DNA of 64,000 bases from an uncultured Acidimicrobiales bacterium (GTDB lineage: Bacteria > Actinomycetota > Acidimicrobiia > Acidimicrobiales > SZUA-35), in contig CALJSB010000053.1 of NCBI GenBank assembly GCA_937976305.1, positions 1 to 64,000 of the forward strand, in the 5' to 3' direction. The number at the start of each line of letters is the position of its first letter. Position 1 is the stretch's first letter. A program made the translations under genes and the position numbers. Below are positions 25,273 through 33,453 of the stretch, in pieces. The notes beneath the pieces were generated by a model. The model had not been told where the DNA came from and did no database searches. It saw only the letters and a program-made list of their open reading frames with translations.

Positions 25273-27122
25273 GCGACCGACTTCGGGGTGCTGTCCTTCA
25301 TGGCGTGCTTCTCCGCTTGTCTCGCCCGCTTCTTCTGACGGCGCTTTTCGAGCCGGCCACCCGTTGGTTCGTCCGCAGCCGGTCGTTGGATGCGGTGCGT
25401 CGTGCTGGCAGCGAGCGCATCGATGCGATACGAGGCAGTAGCGACAGGATCGGTACCGGTTGCCGTGACGACGATCGAGCCGCCATCTTCGCCGACCAGC
25501 GGCACGGAGATCGGTTCGGTCGGGTCACTGCGTTCGAAGGTGAGGTCTTCGCCAATGAGTCCATCTGGATCGCCTGTGACCTGGATGGCCCATGGTCCTG
25601 CACCGACGACCGGCCAGGGCACCGTGATGGTCGAAACCACGTCTTGAGGCGCTGCCATCGGCAGGTCGAGGTCAGGGACGAGGCCGTTGATTGAGATCGG
25701 GCGCACAGTCTTTGCCTCGAGATCGACGAGGACGAGCCGGTGGTTTCCGGTATCGGCCACAAGAACCTCGGATCCCAACGACAGGAGTGCCTCCGGCTGA
25801 TTGAGACCACGGGCGCCGATAGTCGAGACGTTCCGGTCGGCCACGACCCGCAGTCGACTCGTCCCTGAATCGGCGATCACGAGCGAGTCGTCGGCCATGC
25901 GAGCGATGGCCCGGGGGCGATCGAACATGGCCTTTGATAGTGGCCCGTCGACAAGGCCGGCTTCGCGGAAGGAGGCCTCGCCCGAGGTCAGGACCTTGCC
26001 TTTGTCGGTGAGCACTCGAAGACCGCTGGTCGCAAGATCGATGAAGGCGATTCCCTTGCCGCTTCGGACGAGGTCAACAGGTTGGGCAAGGGTGGCACTG
26101 CCCGCCGGTCCGTCATCACAACCCGTGGTGCCCGAACCGGCGATCACGCCCTGATTCTTGAGGTTTGCACCGTGCCCGTCCTCTGAGTCGGCACCATCGA
26201 GATCTACGATCCGCACCAGTTGGTCGGCGCCAGCGTCGGCAACAACGAGCGTTCCGTCGATGTCGATCATCAACCCGATGGGTCGAGTGAGATCACGTGA
26301 GATCGTCCACTTCTCCTGGGTGACCACGTCGATGCCAACGACGCGTCCGCGATCAGGTAGAGAGACCGCGATGGCTTCTTCGCCGATCCAACAAACGCGG
26401 GCTGGGCGGTGCAAGCCGCCGATCTCATGCACGACATGGGCCTCACCGCTCGTCGAGTCGAGGTCGAGAAGCAAGACGCGATCATTGCCGCTGTCTGCAA
26501 CCGCGATGAGCCGAGACTTTCCGTCGGTGGTGTCGGCCGCGGCAAGACCGGATGGATACTGCAGCCGACCGAGGCTCGGCTCAGGAAACGCGGGGAGGGC
26601 CGACGGGATTGGCAGGGGCTGCGCTGAACGACGCTTGCCATCAGCGTGGGTTGAGCGCCTCGTGGCAGCGACCTGACACGTGTGGTCGATGGCTTCACTG
26701 AGGACGGATGTGCCGACGCCGGCTCCCGAGGCGACAACTCGGGCCTTGTGGTCGATGAGGACGACGGCGGGCCAGCCCGGGGGGCTGTAGCGGCCCCAGG
26801 TAGTCAGCTTGGGATCGTGAACGACGGGGATCGTCAGACCCATGCGTTCGACGGCACGTCGGACTGGAGCGACGTCTCGCTGATCCTCAAATCGAGGGCT
26901 GTGAACGGCAATCACGACGAGTTCGCCGCCACGCTTGTGATGCAGCTGTTCGAGCCGGTGAAGCAGCGATCGTGAACTCTCACAACCAATGGTCCAAAAT
27001 GCCAACACCGTGGTTCGACCGCGCCAAACCTCCGGCCCGATGCGGTCGGTATTCAGCCAAACGGTGCCATCAACCGGCGGAGCTGCTTGTCGCACAGCTC
27101 TCCTGTCGGCTTTTGAGCTCAT
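25269..27122 (-). CDS. Thioredoxin-like plus NHL beta-propeller protein (NHLRC2-like)
   Basis: 617 residues from the ATG at 27122; longer starts would overlap the divergent gene. No signal peptide, so probably cytoplasmic. The first 160 residues form a thioredoxin/AhpC-like fold with TVLAFWTIGCESSRSLLHRL: the redox motif is CESS, a single-cysteine CxxS form. A cis-proline is expected at GWPAVVLID. From about 185 to 470 are NHL repeats (for example SRLIAVADSGNDRVLLLD and SEVLVADTGNHRLVLVD). A beta-sandwich and a basic Lys/Arg tail close it. This order matches the NHLRC2 family. It is translationally coupled to the ornithine-cyclodeaminase homologue. Confidence 0.85.
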   Translation of the reverse strand: MSSKADRRAVRQAAPPVDGTVWLNTDRIGPEVWRGRTTVLAFWTIGCESSRSLLHRLEQLHHKRGGELVVIAVHSPRFEDQRDVAPVRRAVERMGLTIPVVHDPKLTTWGRYSPPGWPAVVLIDHKARVVASGAGVGTSVLSEAIDHTCQVAATRRSTHADGKRRSAQPLPIPSALPAFPEPSLGRLQYPSGLAAADTTDGKSRLIAVADSGNDRVLLLDLDSTSGEAHVVHEIGGLHRPARVCWIGEEAIAVSLPDRGRVVGIDVVTQEKWTISRDLTRPIGLMIDIDGTLVVADAGADQLVRIVDLDGADSEDGHGANLKNQGVIAGSGTTGCDDGPAGSATLAQPVDLVRSGKGIAFIDLATSGLRVLTDKGKVLTSGEASFREAGLVDGPLSKAMFDRPRAIARMADDSLVIADSGTSRLRVVADRNVSTIGARGLNQPEALLSLGSEVLVADTGNHRLVLVDLEAKTVRPISINGLVPDLDLPMAAPQDVVSTITVPWPVVGAGPWAIQVTGDPDGLIGEDLTFERSDPTEPISVPLVGEDGGSIVVTATGTDPVATASYRIDALAASTTHRIQRPAADEPTGGRLEKRRQKKRARQAEKHAMKDSTPKSVA

Positions 27123-27168
27123 TGGCTGAGAACTGCCCCCCGCATCATCGGGAGGTAGGGTCGGAGCC

Positions 27169-27648
27169 ATGAAGGCCGCCGATGATGCGATTGTCGTTCG
27201 AGAGGCGTCAATTGACGTTTCAGCCACGCCGGCGCAGGTCTATGACCTCGTTGCCGACATCAGTCGGATGGGGGAGTGGAGTCCGGAAGCGACGGGCGGA
27301 GTGTGGACGCAAGGCAGTGGCGAGGTTGGCGACTGGTTCGACGGTACGAACAAGGCCGGCGAGCGAGAGTGGACCCGCGAGTGTGAGGTTGCCGCTGCCG
27401 ATCGGGGTCGTGACTTCACCTTCGTCGTCGGTGGGGTCGAGGCCAACCGCACATGGTGGAGCTTCGAGATGCAGCCCGCAGAAGACGGAGTGACCCAGCT
27501 GACCGAGCGTTGGTGGATCGTCAACAAGTCGCCCGCGATGCTCGAGGCAACAGACGAGCAGTTCACCCAACGAATCGCTCTCACCGAAGAGATGCTTGCC
27601 ACCACAATCGCTGGCCTCAAGCGGGCTGCTGAAGCGGCGAGCGGCTGA
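27169..27648 (+). CDS. SRPBCC (START/polyketide-cyclase-like) family protein
   Basis: 159 residues. The SRPBCC cavity fold begins with VVREASIDVSATPAQVYDLV and SRMGEWSPEATGGVW, and ends with a long helix (EEMLATTIAGLKRAAEA). Members bind hydrophobic ligands; no catalytic residue can be assigned. The ATG at 27169 has GGAG close upstream. It is a single gene, divergent from the thioredoxin/NHL gene with 46 bases between the starts and convergent with a small lipoprotein gene. Confidence 0.85.
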   Translation: MKAADDAIVVREASIDVSATPAQVYDLVADISRMGEWSPEATGGVWTQGSGEVGDWFDGTNKAGEREWTRECEVAAADRGRDFTFVVGGVEANRTWWSFEMQPAEDGVTQLTERWWIVNKSPAMLEATDEQFTQRIALTEEMLATTIAGLKRAAEAASG

Positions 27649-27657
27649 GCGCTACCA

Positions 27658-28047
27658 CTAGTTGTCGCAGTTGTTGGCGATGTAGTTGTCGATCCGGCTC
27701 GAGGTCTCCTGGATCGTTTCGAAGTCGCTTGAAAGATCTTCGAACTCCTGGGCGCTGAGCTCGGTCGGGTCGAGCTCGCTGAGCAGGCCGAAGCTGTCGA
27801 TCATGGCCTCGAGGTCGCCCCGAATTTCGGCGGGTGCGACGTCCCGGGCCTCTTCCATTGCCTCGATCGTGGCTTCGAAGAACTCGGGCGTGCCTTGCTC
27901 GGTTCCTGCCGTTGGATCATTCTCTTCGAATTCGAGCATGGTGGCGCAGAATGCCTGCGTATCGCCATCGTCGCCGCCACCGCACCCTGTGAGGGTCAAA
28001 ACGGCGCCGAATCCGAGGCCGATGATGCTTGCGTTGAGTCTCTTCAC
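27658..28047 (-). CDS. Small lipoprotein, paralogue of the one at 30210-30593
   Basis: 129 residues from the GTG at 28047, chosen because GGAG lies a few bases upstream and a lipoprotein signal follows at once (VKRLNASIIGLGF..., lipobox LTLTGC). The mature part is acidic and helical with a Cys pair (FCATMLEFEENDPT near the start, NNCDN at the end). No known domain recognised. The start of the mature part (MLEFEENDPTAG..EQGTPEF) closely matches the lipoprotein at 30210-30593 (MLDLEENDPTDG..EEGTPEW). The two flank the GGDEF-EAL gene at 28215. Divergent from it by 167 bases. Confidence 0.8.
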   Translation of the reverse strand: MKRLNASIIGLGFGAVLTLTGCGGGDDGDTQAFCATMLEFEENDPTAGTEQGTPEFFEATIEAMEEARDVAPAEIRGDLEAMIDSFGLLSELDPTELSAQEFEDLSSDFETIQETSSRIDNYIANNCDN

Positions 28048-28143
28048 GGTGTCTCCGAAGGTGGCACGATCCGACGGTGTCGGTCGGTGCAAGATCTGGG
28101 CTGGGCACGGTGGCTGTTGCCCGCTGATTCAGCTGGTCTATGA

Positions 28144-28162
28144 CCCCTCCGAATTGGAGGGG
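28144..28162. other. Hairpin in the 5' region of the GGDEF-EAL gene
   Basis: A 7-bp GC-rich stem (cccctcc 28144-28150 with ggagggg 28156-28162, loop gaatt) lies 53 bases before the ATG, inside the 167-base divergent spacer. No T-tract follows. It could be part of the leader of the GGDEF-EAL mRNA. I compared the leader with the c-di-GMP-I riboswitch by eye and did not find its conserved core. Confidence 0.4.
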
Positions 28163-28214
28163 GGAACCTGCCCAACTTCCTCAAGCGAAGCCATTTTTGT
28201 GACGACCGGATTGT

Positions 28215-30149
28215 ATGGGTCTCGCTGCGCTCTCCGACGACAGGCGGAGCCCCGCGTCCGAACTCGGCGCAGCACACGAGGCGGTTGAGGCCAACAAGTG
28301 GATCCCTCCGATCGGGACTCTGGTTGCCGTCTGGGTGTTTCTCTTGTCGGCGTTGCCGCTCGAGCCGGACTATCCCCGACTCTTTGCGTGGGCATGTGTC
28401 TTCCTCGTCAGCTTCGTTTTTCTGCCTGGTTTCAGCTGGATGCCCTCGCAGTTGCTCACCAGAACGGCGAGCGGTGTTACCCGTTCGGCCGAAATCGGGC
28501 ACTTCATCATTGGGCTCAACTGGGGCGTCTTGCTCTTCGTCGACACGGCGTCATCGCGGGGACTGACCTATCGCTGGTTGGTTCTGGCAATGATTTTTGC
28601 GGTGAGTGCCAGAGCTGTGGGCGGCACGGCCTCGCTCAATGGGCTTGGCGCGACCGTCGTGTACCCGATGTTGTTGTCGACATCGCTTGGTCTCGCTGCA
28701 GTTCACGACTTCGCAGTGGCTTTGGGTGTGCTGTTCTTCCTGGTGGTGCTCTCCACCGATCTCGAAGACAGCCGCTTGCGATGGTTCGAATTGTCTCGCC
28801 TTCGCCGCAGGGCCGCCGACAGCGCAGACAGGTCGGCCTGGATCGCAGCCCACGACTCGCTCACCGGACTGCTCAACCGTAGTGGCGCGAAACAGGAACT
28901 CGAGAGCTGGAAGCAGCAGCGCACCACCGCGATGTTCGTGGATCTCGACCACTTCAAGTTTGTGAACGATCGATTCGGCCACGCCGCAGGAGACACGGTT
29001 CTCAGCGAGGCTGCCGAGCGGCTGCGTGGCGTGCTCCGAAACGACGACCTCATCGCCCGCATCGGCGGCGACGAGTTCTTCATCGTCCTCCATGGCGAGT
29101 TGCCAGACGAGGAAGTTGATCACCTTGCTGATCGTCTCATCGACGAGCTCGAACAACCCATCGCGCTGACTCACGGCGATGAAGCCTTGATCTCAGCCAG
29201 TGTCGGCATTTGTGCGGTTGACAGCGACCCATTCGATGCCGACTTGTTGATGAGCCAGGCCGACAAGGCGATGTATGTTGCGAAGCGCCGAGGGCGACGT
29301 CGGGCCCAGCGGTTCGCCGACGACATCGATTCAGAGCTGTCCAAGCGGGCGAAACTCGAGGTGGCACTTCGGCGTGACGTCCGAGACGGCAATCTCGAAG
29401 CGTACGCCCAACCCGTGTTCAGTCTCGAGACCGGCGACGTCGACTTCATCGAGCTTCTTGCCCGTTGGCAGACGGTTGAAGGCGAGACGATCAGCCCCGA
29501 CGTGTTCATCCCGATGGCTGAAGAGATTGGCCTCATTGGCGAAGTAACGGGGCTCCTACTGCGCAAGGCCGGCGAGGCGCTCGAGATCTGGCGCGACGAC
29601 CCGCTGCTTGCAGATGCCAAGGTGTCGGTCAATGTGTCGCCAGTGCAGGTGGCCCAAGGCGGTATGGCGGAGAGCATCTTCGCTGCGCTCGAACGCTTCA
29701 AGATCGAACCGGGCCGGGTCATCGTCGAGCTCACCGAATCGTCGATGCTGCCCGAGATCGCGCAGAGCGTCACACTGTTCGAGGAGCTCTGTGACCGAGG
29801 TTTGACCTTGGCGGTTGACGACTTCGGCTCTGGCTACTCATCGCTTGGACAACTGCTGGCGCTTCCGGTGTCGATCGTGAAGATCGACAAGGCGCTGATC
29901 AGCGAGATCGAGCGCAGCTCGAACCAGGTGCAGATTTTGGGCGCCATCCGTTCACTCGCAATGGCCCTCGGCCGCGAAGTCGTTGTCGAAGGCGTCGAGC
30001 GCGGTGAACAACTCGACTTGCTTCGTGAACTCGGGATCGACGCCGCCCAGGGCTATGGCCTGTGCCAACCAATGCCGATCGAAGTAGTGGCTGACGCTGT
30101 CGCTGATGCGGCGGGTGCCACGTCTCTACCTGCCGAACGGGCCAGCTGA
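28215..30149 (+). CDS. Membrane-bound GGDEF-EAL c-di-GMP cyclase/phosphodiesterase
   Basis: 644 residues. Six or so hydrophobic segments span about residues 28-185 (WIPPIGTLVAVWVFLLSALP onward) and form a membrane sensor of unrecognised type. A short helical linker leads to a GGDEF domain (about 210-375) with FVDLDHFKFVNDRFGH, an RNDD inhibition site and an intact RIGGDEF. The EAL domain (about 385-635) has IELLARW instead of EALxRW (the glutamate is kept), SVNVSP, VELTES, an intact DDFGSGYSSL, VKIDK and VVEGVE. Both activities may therefore be present. Paralogous small lipoprotein genes lie on either side, both on the opposite strand. Confidence 0.92.
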   Translation: MGLAALSDDRRSPASELGAAHEAVEANKWIPPIGTLVAVWVFLLSALPLEPDYPRLFAWACVFLVSFVFLPGFSWMPSQLLTRTASGVTRSAEIGHFIIGLNWGVLLFVDTASSRGLTYRWLVLAMIFAVSARAVGGTASLNGLGATVVYPMLLSTSLGLAAVHDFAVALGVLFFLVVLSTDLEDSRLRWFELSRLRRRAADSADRSAWIAAHDSLTGLLNRSGAKQELESWKQQRTTAMFVDLDHFKFVNDRFGHAAGDTVLSEAAERLRGVLRNDDLIARIGGDEFFIVLHGELPDEEVDHLADRLIDELEQPIALTHGDEALISASVGICAVDSDPFDADLLMSQADKAMYVAKRRGRRRAQRFADDIDSELSKRAKLEVALRRDVRDGNLEAYAQPVFSLETGDVDFIELLARWQTVEGETISPDVFIPMAEEIGLIGEVTGLLLRKAGEALEIWRDDPLLADAKVSVNVSPVQVAQGGMAESIFAALERFKIEPGRVIVELTESSMLPEIAQSVTLFEELCDRGLTLAVDDFGSGYSSLGQLLALPVSIVKIDKALISEIERSSNQVQILGAIRSLAMALGREVVVEGVERGEQLDLLRELGIDAAQGYGLCQPMPIEVVADAVADAAGATSLPAERAS

Positions 30150-30209
30150 ACAGCCCGGTTGAACGGGCGAGCTGAACAGGTTCGACTGGAGGGACGAGCG
30201 ACCTCGTCG

Positions 30210-30593
30210 CTAGGCCTCGCAGTTCGCTTCGACGAAGTCGTCAATGCGTTCGCCGTTTTCGGTGACCCCGGTCAGAATCTCCTGCATCTCGCCGAGGTCG
30301 ATGTCAGCTGGGTCACCCTCCGCAAGCTCACTCATCTGCTCGAAGGCTGCCTGGAAGTCCTCGAAGTCATCCTTGATCTCGTCCGGGGCAGCATCGACGG
30401 CTTCTTGGACGCTCGAAGTTGTTGCTTCGAACCACTCCGGTGTTCCCTCTTCGAGGCCATCGGTGGGGTCGTTCTCCTCGAGGTCGAGCATGATGCCGCA
30501 AAACGCTTCTACGTCGGATTCACCACCACAGCCAGCGAGCGTGAGCATCGCTCCGAATCCGAGCGCACTGAAGACAGCGTTTACTTTTTCCAT
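30210..30593 (-). CDS. Small lipoprotein, paralogue of the one at 27658-28047
   Basis: 127 residues from the ATG at 30593, which has a strong GGGAGGA site upstream; the frame is open much further back but only this start gives a lipoprotein signal (MEKVNAVFSALGFG..., lipobox LTLAGC). Mature part acidic, with FCGIMLDLEENDPTDG near the start and ANCEA at the end, so the Cys pair is kept. It resembles the lipoprotein at 27658 over its full length. It converges with the GGDEF-EAL gene. Function unknown; an envelope partner or ligand-binding subunit for the cyclase is a guess from position. Confidence 0.82.
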   Translation of the reverse strand: MEKVNAVFSALGFGAMLTLAGCGGESDVEAFCGIMLDLEENDPTDGLEEGTPEWFEATTSSVQEAVDAAPDEIKDDFEDFQAAFEQMSELAEGDPADIDLGEMQEILTGVTENGERIDDFVEANCEA

Positions 30594-30728
30594 TGGTTCC
30601 TCCCGGTCGGCCGAGGTGGCCTCCACGAACCGCAATGATGTCATGGCGGTGGCCGCGTCGAAGGGAATCGCATCACATGGTCGATCGGGATTACTGTTGC
30701 AAGACCGATTCGAACCTTGGGAGCTGCC

Positions 30729-31517
30729 ATGACTGACACCGTTGAGCCCACACTCGAAGGCCTCACGGCCGAACTCAACGCCGAGATCACCGATATGGAA
30801 GCCGAGCGCTTGCACCGCAAGCAGCGGCTCGCCGGTGGGCTCCGCACCCTGGGACGATTGCGCCTCGCCGAGGGTGTCGCTGGTCACGTGACGGTGCGCG
30901 ACCCTGAGTTCCCCGACCGCTTCTGGGTGAACCCCTTTGGTCTGAACTTCAAGCACATGACGGTGAGTGACCTCATCTGCGTCGACCACACCGGCGAAGT
31001 CGTCATCGGCGATCAGCCGGTCAATGCCGCTGCCTTTGCCATTCATAGCGAGCTTCACAAGGCTCGGCCCGACGTCATGGCCGCCGCGCATTGCCACTCG
31101 ATGTACGGCCGCACGTTCTCGTCGCTGGGCAAGCCGCTCAAGATGATCACCCAAGATGCCACGGCGTTCTACAACGACGTCGCTCTTTGCAACGAGGGGA
31201 GTGGCGCCGTCGTGCTCGACACCGCAGTGGGGCGGGCCATGGGCGAAGCACTCGGCGACAAGAAGTGCTTGATCCATCAGAACCACGGTCTCATCACCAC
31301 CGGCGGGTCGGTCGACGCCGCGATCTGGTGGTTCGTGGCTCTTGAACGTTGCTGCCAGAGCCAGTTGCTGGCCGAAGCTGCCGGTGAGCCAATCGAGATT
31401 CCCGAGAACCTCTGCATTGACGGTCACCGGCAACAGGGCAGCGATGCTGCTGGTTGGTTCCAATTCCAGCCGTTCTGGGCCGAGCTCATGCGTGAAGAGC
31501 CGGACTTCCTGAACTAG
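30729..31517 (+). CDS. Class II aldolase/adducin family protein
   Basis: 262 residues from the ATG at 30729, preceded by GGGAGC. The class II aldolase fold shows the metal histidines in AAHCHSMYGR (HxH, about 120) and in LIHQNHGLITTGG (about 183), with an expected catalytic acid in the VTVRDPEFPDRFWVNPFG region. Members cleave sugar phosphates (fuculose, ribulose) or act as decarboxylases, and many stand-alone forms have no assigned substrate. Followed after 23 bases by an esterase gene on the same strand, suggesting one transcript. Confidence 0.88.
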   Translation: MTDTVEPTLEGLTAELNAEITDMEAERLHRKQRLAGGLRTLGRLRLAEGVAGHVTVRDPEFPDRFWVNPFGLNFKHMTVSDLICVDHTGEVVIGDQPVNAAAFAIHSELHKARPDVMAAAHCHSMYGRTFSSLGKPLKMITQDATAFYNDVALCNEGSGAVVLDTAVGRAMGEALGDKKCLIHQNHGLITTGGSVDAAIWWFVALERCCQSQLLAEAAGEPIEIPENLCIDGHRQQGSDAAGWFQFQPFWAELMREEPDFLN

Positions 31518-31540
31518 CCGCTGTCTGACGGGGACCGTCC

Positions 31541-32509
31541 GTGGATGACATCACTGAAGTGCTCGACGAGATGCATGCCGCCGTTGTGTCCATGCTTCCT
31601 CCGACACTCCTCGATCTGACCGACATCAACGCCACCCGAGCCGGGCTCGATGGCCTGTTGGCCGCGCTGCCGTCGCCACCACTTCCCGGAGACGTGACGC
31701 TGAGCGATCACCACGCGCCGGGGCGAGATGGCGATCCGGACGTGTTGGTGCGCATCTACCAGCCAGCAAATGCTCAACCGGATGGCCCAGCTCTGTACTG
31801 GATCCACGGTGGTGGCATGGTGCTGATGTCGGTCGATAGCGACGACCTGAAGTGTGCAATGTGGGCCCGCGAGCTCGGCGTGGTGATCGCGTCAGTCGAC
31901 TATCGACTCGCTCCAGAGGCCCCCTACCCGGCTCCCATTCACGACTGCCACGCCGGCCTCGCGTGGTTCGCCGAGCATGCCGCGCAATTCGGCGTCGACG
32001 CCGAACGGATCGTGATCGGCGGAGCCAGCGCCGGTGGCGGCCTCGCGGCTGGAACCGCCTTGTTTGCTCGAGACCACGGAGGTCCGCATCTCGCCGGCCA
32101 GATGCTTGTGTTCCCAATGTTGGACGACCGCAATGAGACACCAAGCAGTCGGTCGATCAACGACAGCCGAGTGTGGAATCACTCGGCCAATGTCTTGGCC
32201 TGGGCGGCGTATCTAGGTGGCGCCAACGGTGACGCACCCATCTATGCCGCGCCATCGCGCTGTGATGATCTGAGCGGCTTGCCGCCGGCCTTCCTCAACG
32301 TCGGAGCGCATGACATCTTCCTCGACGAAGACCTGGCCTACGCCCGGGCGCTCATGGCTGCTGGGGTGCCCACTGAGTTGAAGGTGTATCCGTATGCCTT
32401 TCACGGATCGAACAGCTTTGTTGCTGACCATCCGATCTCACAGCAGTGGGTTGCCGATGAAATGACGGCGCTGCGACGCCTGCTCGGCACGGCCGATATC
32501 ACGGCCTGA
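31541..32509 (+). CDS. Alpha/beta hydrolase, HSL-type esterase
   Basis: 322 residues, GTG start. Hormone-sensitive-lipase family: oxyanion-hole motif YWIHGGGMV (about 86-94), VDYRLAPEAPYP, nucleophile elbow GGASAGGGLA (about 165), acid in GAHDIFLDED and histidine in PYAFHGSN. Members hydrolyse short-chain esters. No signal peptide, so cytoplasmic. A 13-bp direct repeat includes its stop codon. It follows the class II aldolase gene closely. Confidence 0.9.
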   Translation: MDDITEVLDEMHAAVVSMLPPTLLDLTDINATRAGLDGLLAALPSPPLPGDVTLSDHHAPGRDGDPDVLVRIYQPANAQPDGPALYWIHGGGMVLMSVDSDDLKCAMWARELGVVIASVDYRLAPEAPYPAPIHDCHAGLAWFAEHAAQFGVDAERIVIGGASAGGGLAAGTALFARDHGGPHLAGQMLVFPMLDDRNETPSSRSINDSRVWNHSANVLAWAAYLGGANGDAPIYAAPSRCDDLSGLPPAFLNVGAHDIFLDEDLAYARALMAAGVPTELKVYPYAFHGSNSFVADHPISQQWVADEMTALRRLLGTADITA

Positions 32510-32523
32510 CATCACGGCCTGAT
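32498..32523 (+). repeat. Two-copy 13-bp direct repeat over the esterase stop codon
   Basis: The unit atcacggcctgac occurs at 32498-32510 and again at 32511-32523 (last base differs). The first copy carries the gene's stop codon TGA, so one duplication event would have left the stop in place. Confidence 0.7.
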
Positions 32524-32548
32524 CGGTCGAGTCAGACGATCACCGACA

Positions 32549-32596
32549 GCACGATTACCAGGAAGCACGATTCCCAGGAAGCACGATTGCCAGGAA
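32549..32596 (+). repeat. Three 16-bp tandem repeats before the FMN-binding-protein gene
   Basis: The unit gcacgattnccaggaa is present three times without gaps (32549-32564, 32565-32580, 32581-32596), differing only at the ninth base (a, c, g). The end of the third copy plus the next bases (aggaagaagg) forms the Shine-Dalgarno for the start at 32609. Copy-number change would alter the leader length but keep the site. Confidence 0.85.
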
Positions 32597-32608
32597 GAAG
32601 GACACAGC

Positions 32609-33262
32609 ATGGGGTTCTACACCGAGTCGCAACGCAACGCTCAGGAGGAGTTCAACAGTCAAGAACTCGCAGCGACGATGGAAGCAGCCATCGTCGCCGA
32701 CGAACTCGACGAGAGCCAGGCGAAGTTTGTCGGGAGCCGCGACTACTTCTTTCTGTCGACGGTCAACGGCAGGGGTGAGCCGACGGTGTCGTTCAAGGGC
32801 GGCGACGTTGGAACCGTGACCGTGATCGACCCGCAACATCTCGCCTTCCCGATCTATGACGGCAACGGGATGTTCCTGTCGGTCGGCAACATGGAAGAGA
32901 CCGCCAAGGTCGGCTTGTTGTTCATCGACTTCGAGACGCCGAGTAGGGTCCGGGTGCAGGGCAACGCCAGCAGGACAGACGACGAACAGTTGGTGGCCGC
33001 CTATCCCGGCGCGAAGTTGGTGATCGAGGTCGAGATCACCAGCGTGTTTGTGAACTGCGCTCGCTACATCCACAAGCACACCCGCGTGGCCACCTCGAAG
33101 TACGTGCCAGACGAGAACGGTGACCAGCCCTTTGCGTCGTGGAAACGCATCGACATGTTGCAGGGGCACCTGCATCCCGATGACGAAGGCCTTGCGGACG
33201 AGAACGGCGGCACCATCACCGCCGAGGAATACGGCGCCAAGCTCCTCGCTGGCGACACCTGA
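32609..33262 (+). CDS. Pyridoxamine 5'-phosphate oxidase-related FMN-binding protein
   Basis: 217 residues. Split-barrel fold with DYFFLSTVNGRGEPTVSFKG near residue 45, LAFPIYDGNGMFLSVGNM and KVGLLFIDFETPSRVRVQGN, the FMN-contacting strands of the family. The C-terminal part is acidic and longer than the minimal fold. Members include PNPOx, F420-binding reductases and heme-degrading enzymes; this one resembles the general-stress/FMN group. It sits after a triple tandem repeat and 191 bases before the ammonium transporter. Confidence 0.86.
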   Translation: MGFYTESQRNAQEEFNSQELAATMEAAIVADELDESQAKFVGSRDYFFLSTVNGRGEPTVSFKGGDVGTVTVIDPQHLAFPIYDGNGMFLSVGNMEETAKVGLLFIDFETPSRVRVQGNASRTDDEQLVAAYPGAKLVIEVEITSVFVNCARYIHKHTRVATSKYVPDENGDQPFASWKRIDMLQGHLHPDDEGLADENGGTITAEEYGAKLLAGDT

Positions 33263-33304
33263 GGCCGCTTTCTCAGGCACATTCGCGGCTGGCGTCAGTA
33301 AGCG

Positions 33305-33386
33305 GAAACAGACACGAAACAGGGCGTGCACTTCAGCGAAACCCACGTGTCAAAACGCTGTAACGATGGACACACAGACGCGAAAC
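33305..33386 (+). promoter_or_regulatory. GlnR-like operator array upstream of amt
   Basis: Five-base half-sites recur at an exact 11-bp step: GAAAC at 33305, GAAAC 33316, TGCAC 33327, GAAAC 33338, GTCAA 33349, GTAAC 33360, CACAC 33371, GAAAC 33382. The actinobacterial GlnR box is known as GTNAC-n6-GAAAC repeats with the same 11-bp spacing, and ammonium transporter genes are classic GlnR targets. Four of eight sites are perfect GAAAC and one is a perfect GTNAC; the others are partial. The array ends 67 bases before the amt start. Confidence 0.6.
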
Positions 33387-33453
33387 ACCGCCCCCCTAGG
33401 TTCTTCCTCGGTGCAAGAAGCACGTTAGGTACATCCCCTGGGGAGGACGCAAG

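Noticed and set aside
28048-28214. c-di-GMP riboswitch before the GGDEF-EAL gene
   Set aside because: The leader has a GC hairpin and a gcgaagcca string that recalls the class I core, but the second conserved strand and the expected pairing are absent.
30150-30209. Terminator between the GGDEF-EAL gene and the convergent lipoprotein gene
   Set aside because: Short stems (30153-30168, 30197-30211) exist but are only 5-6 bp with no T-tract, so they were not listed.
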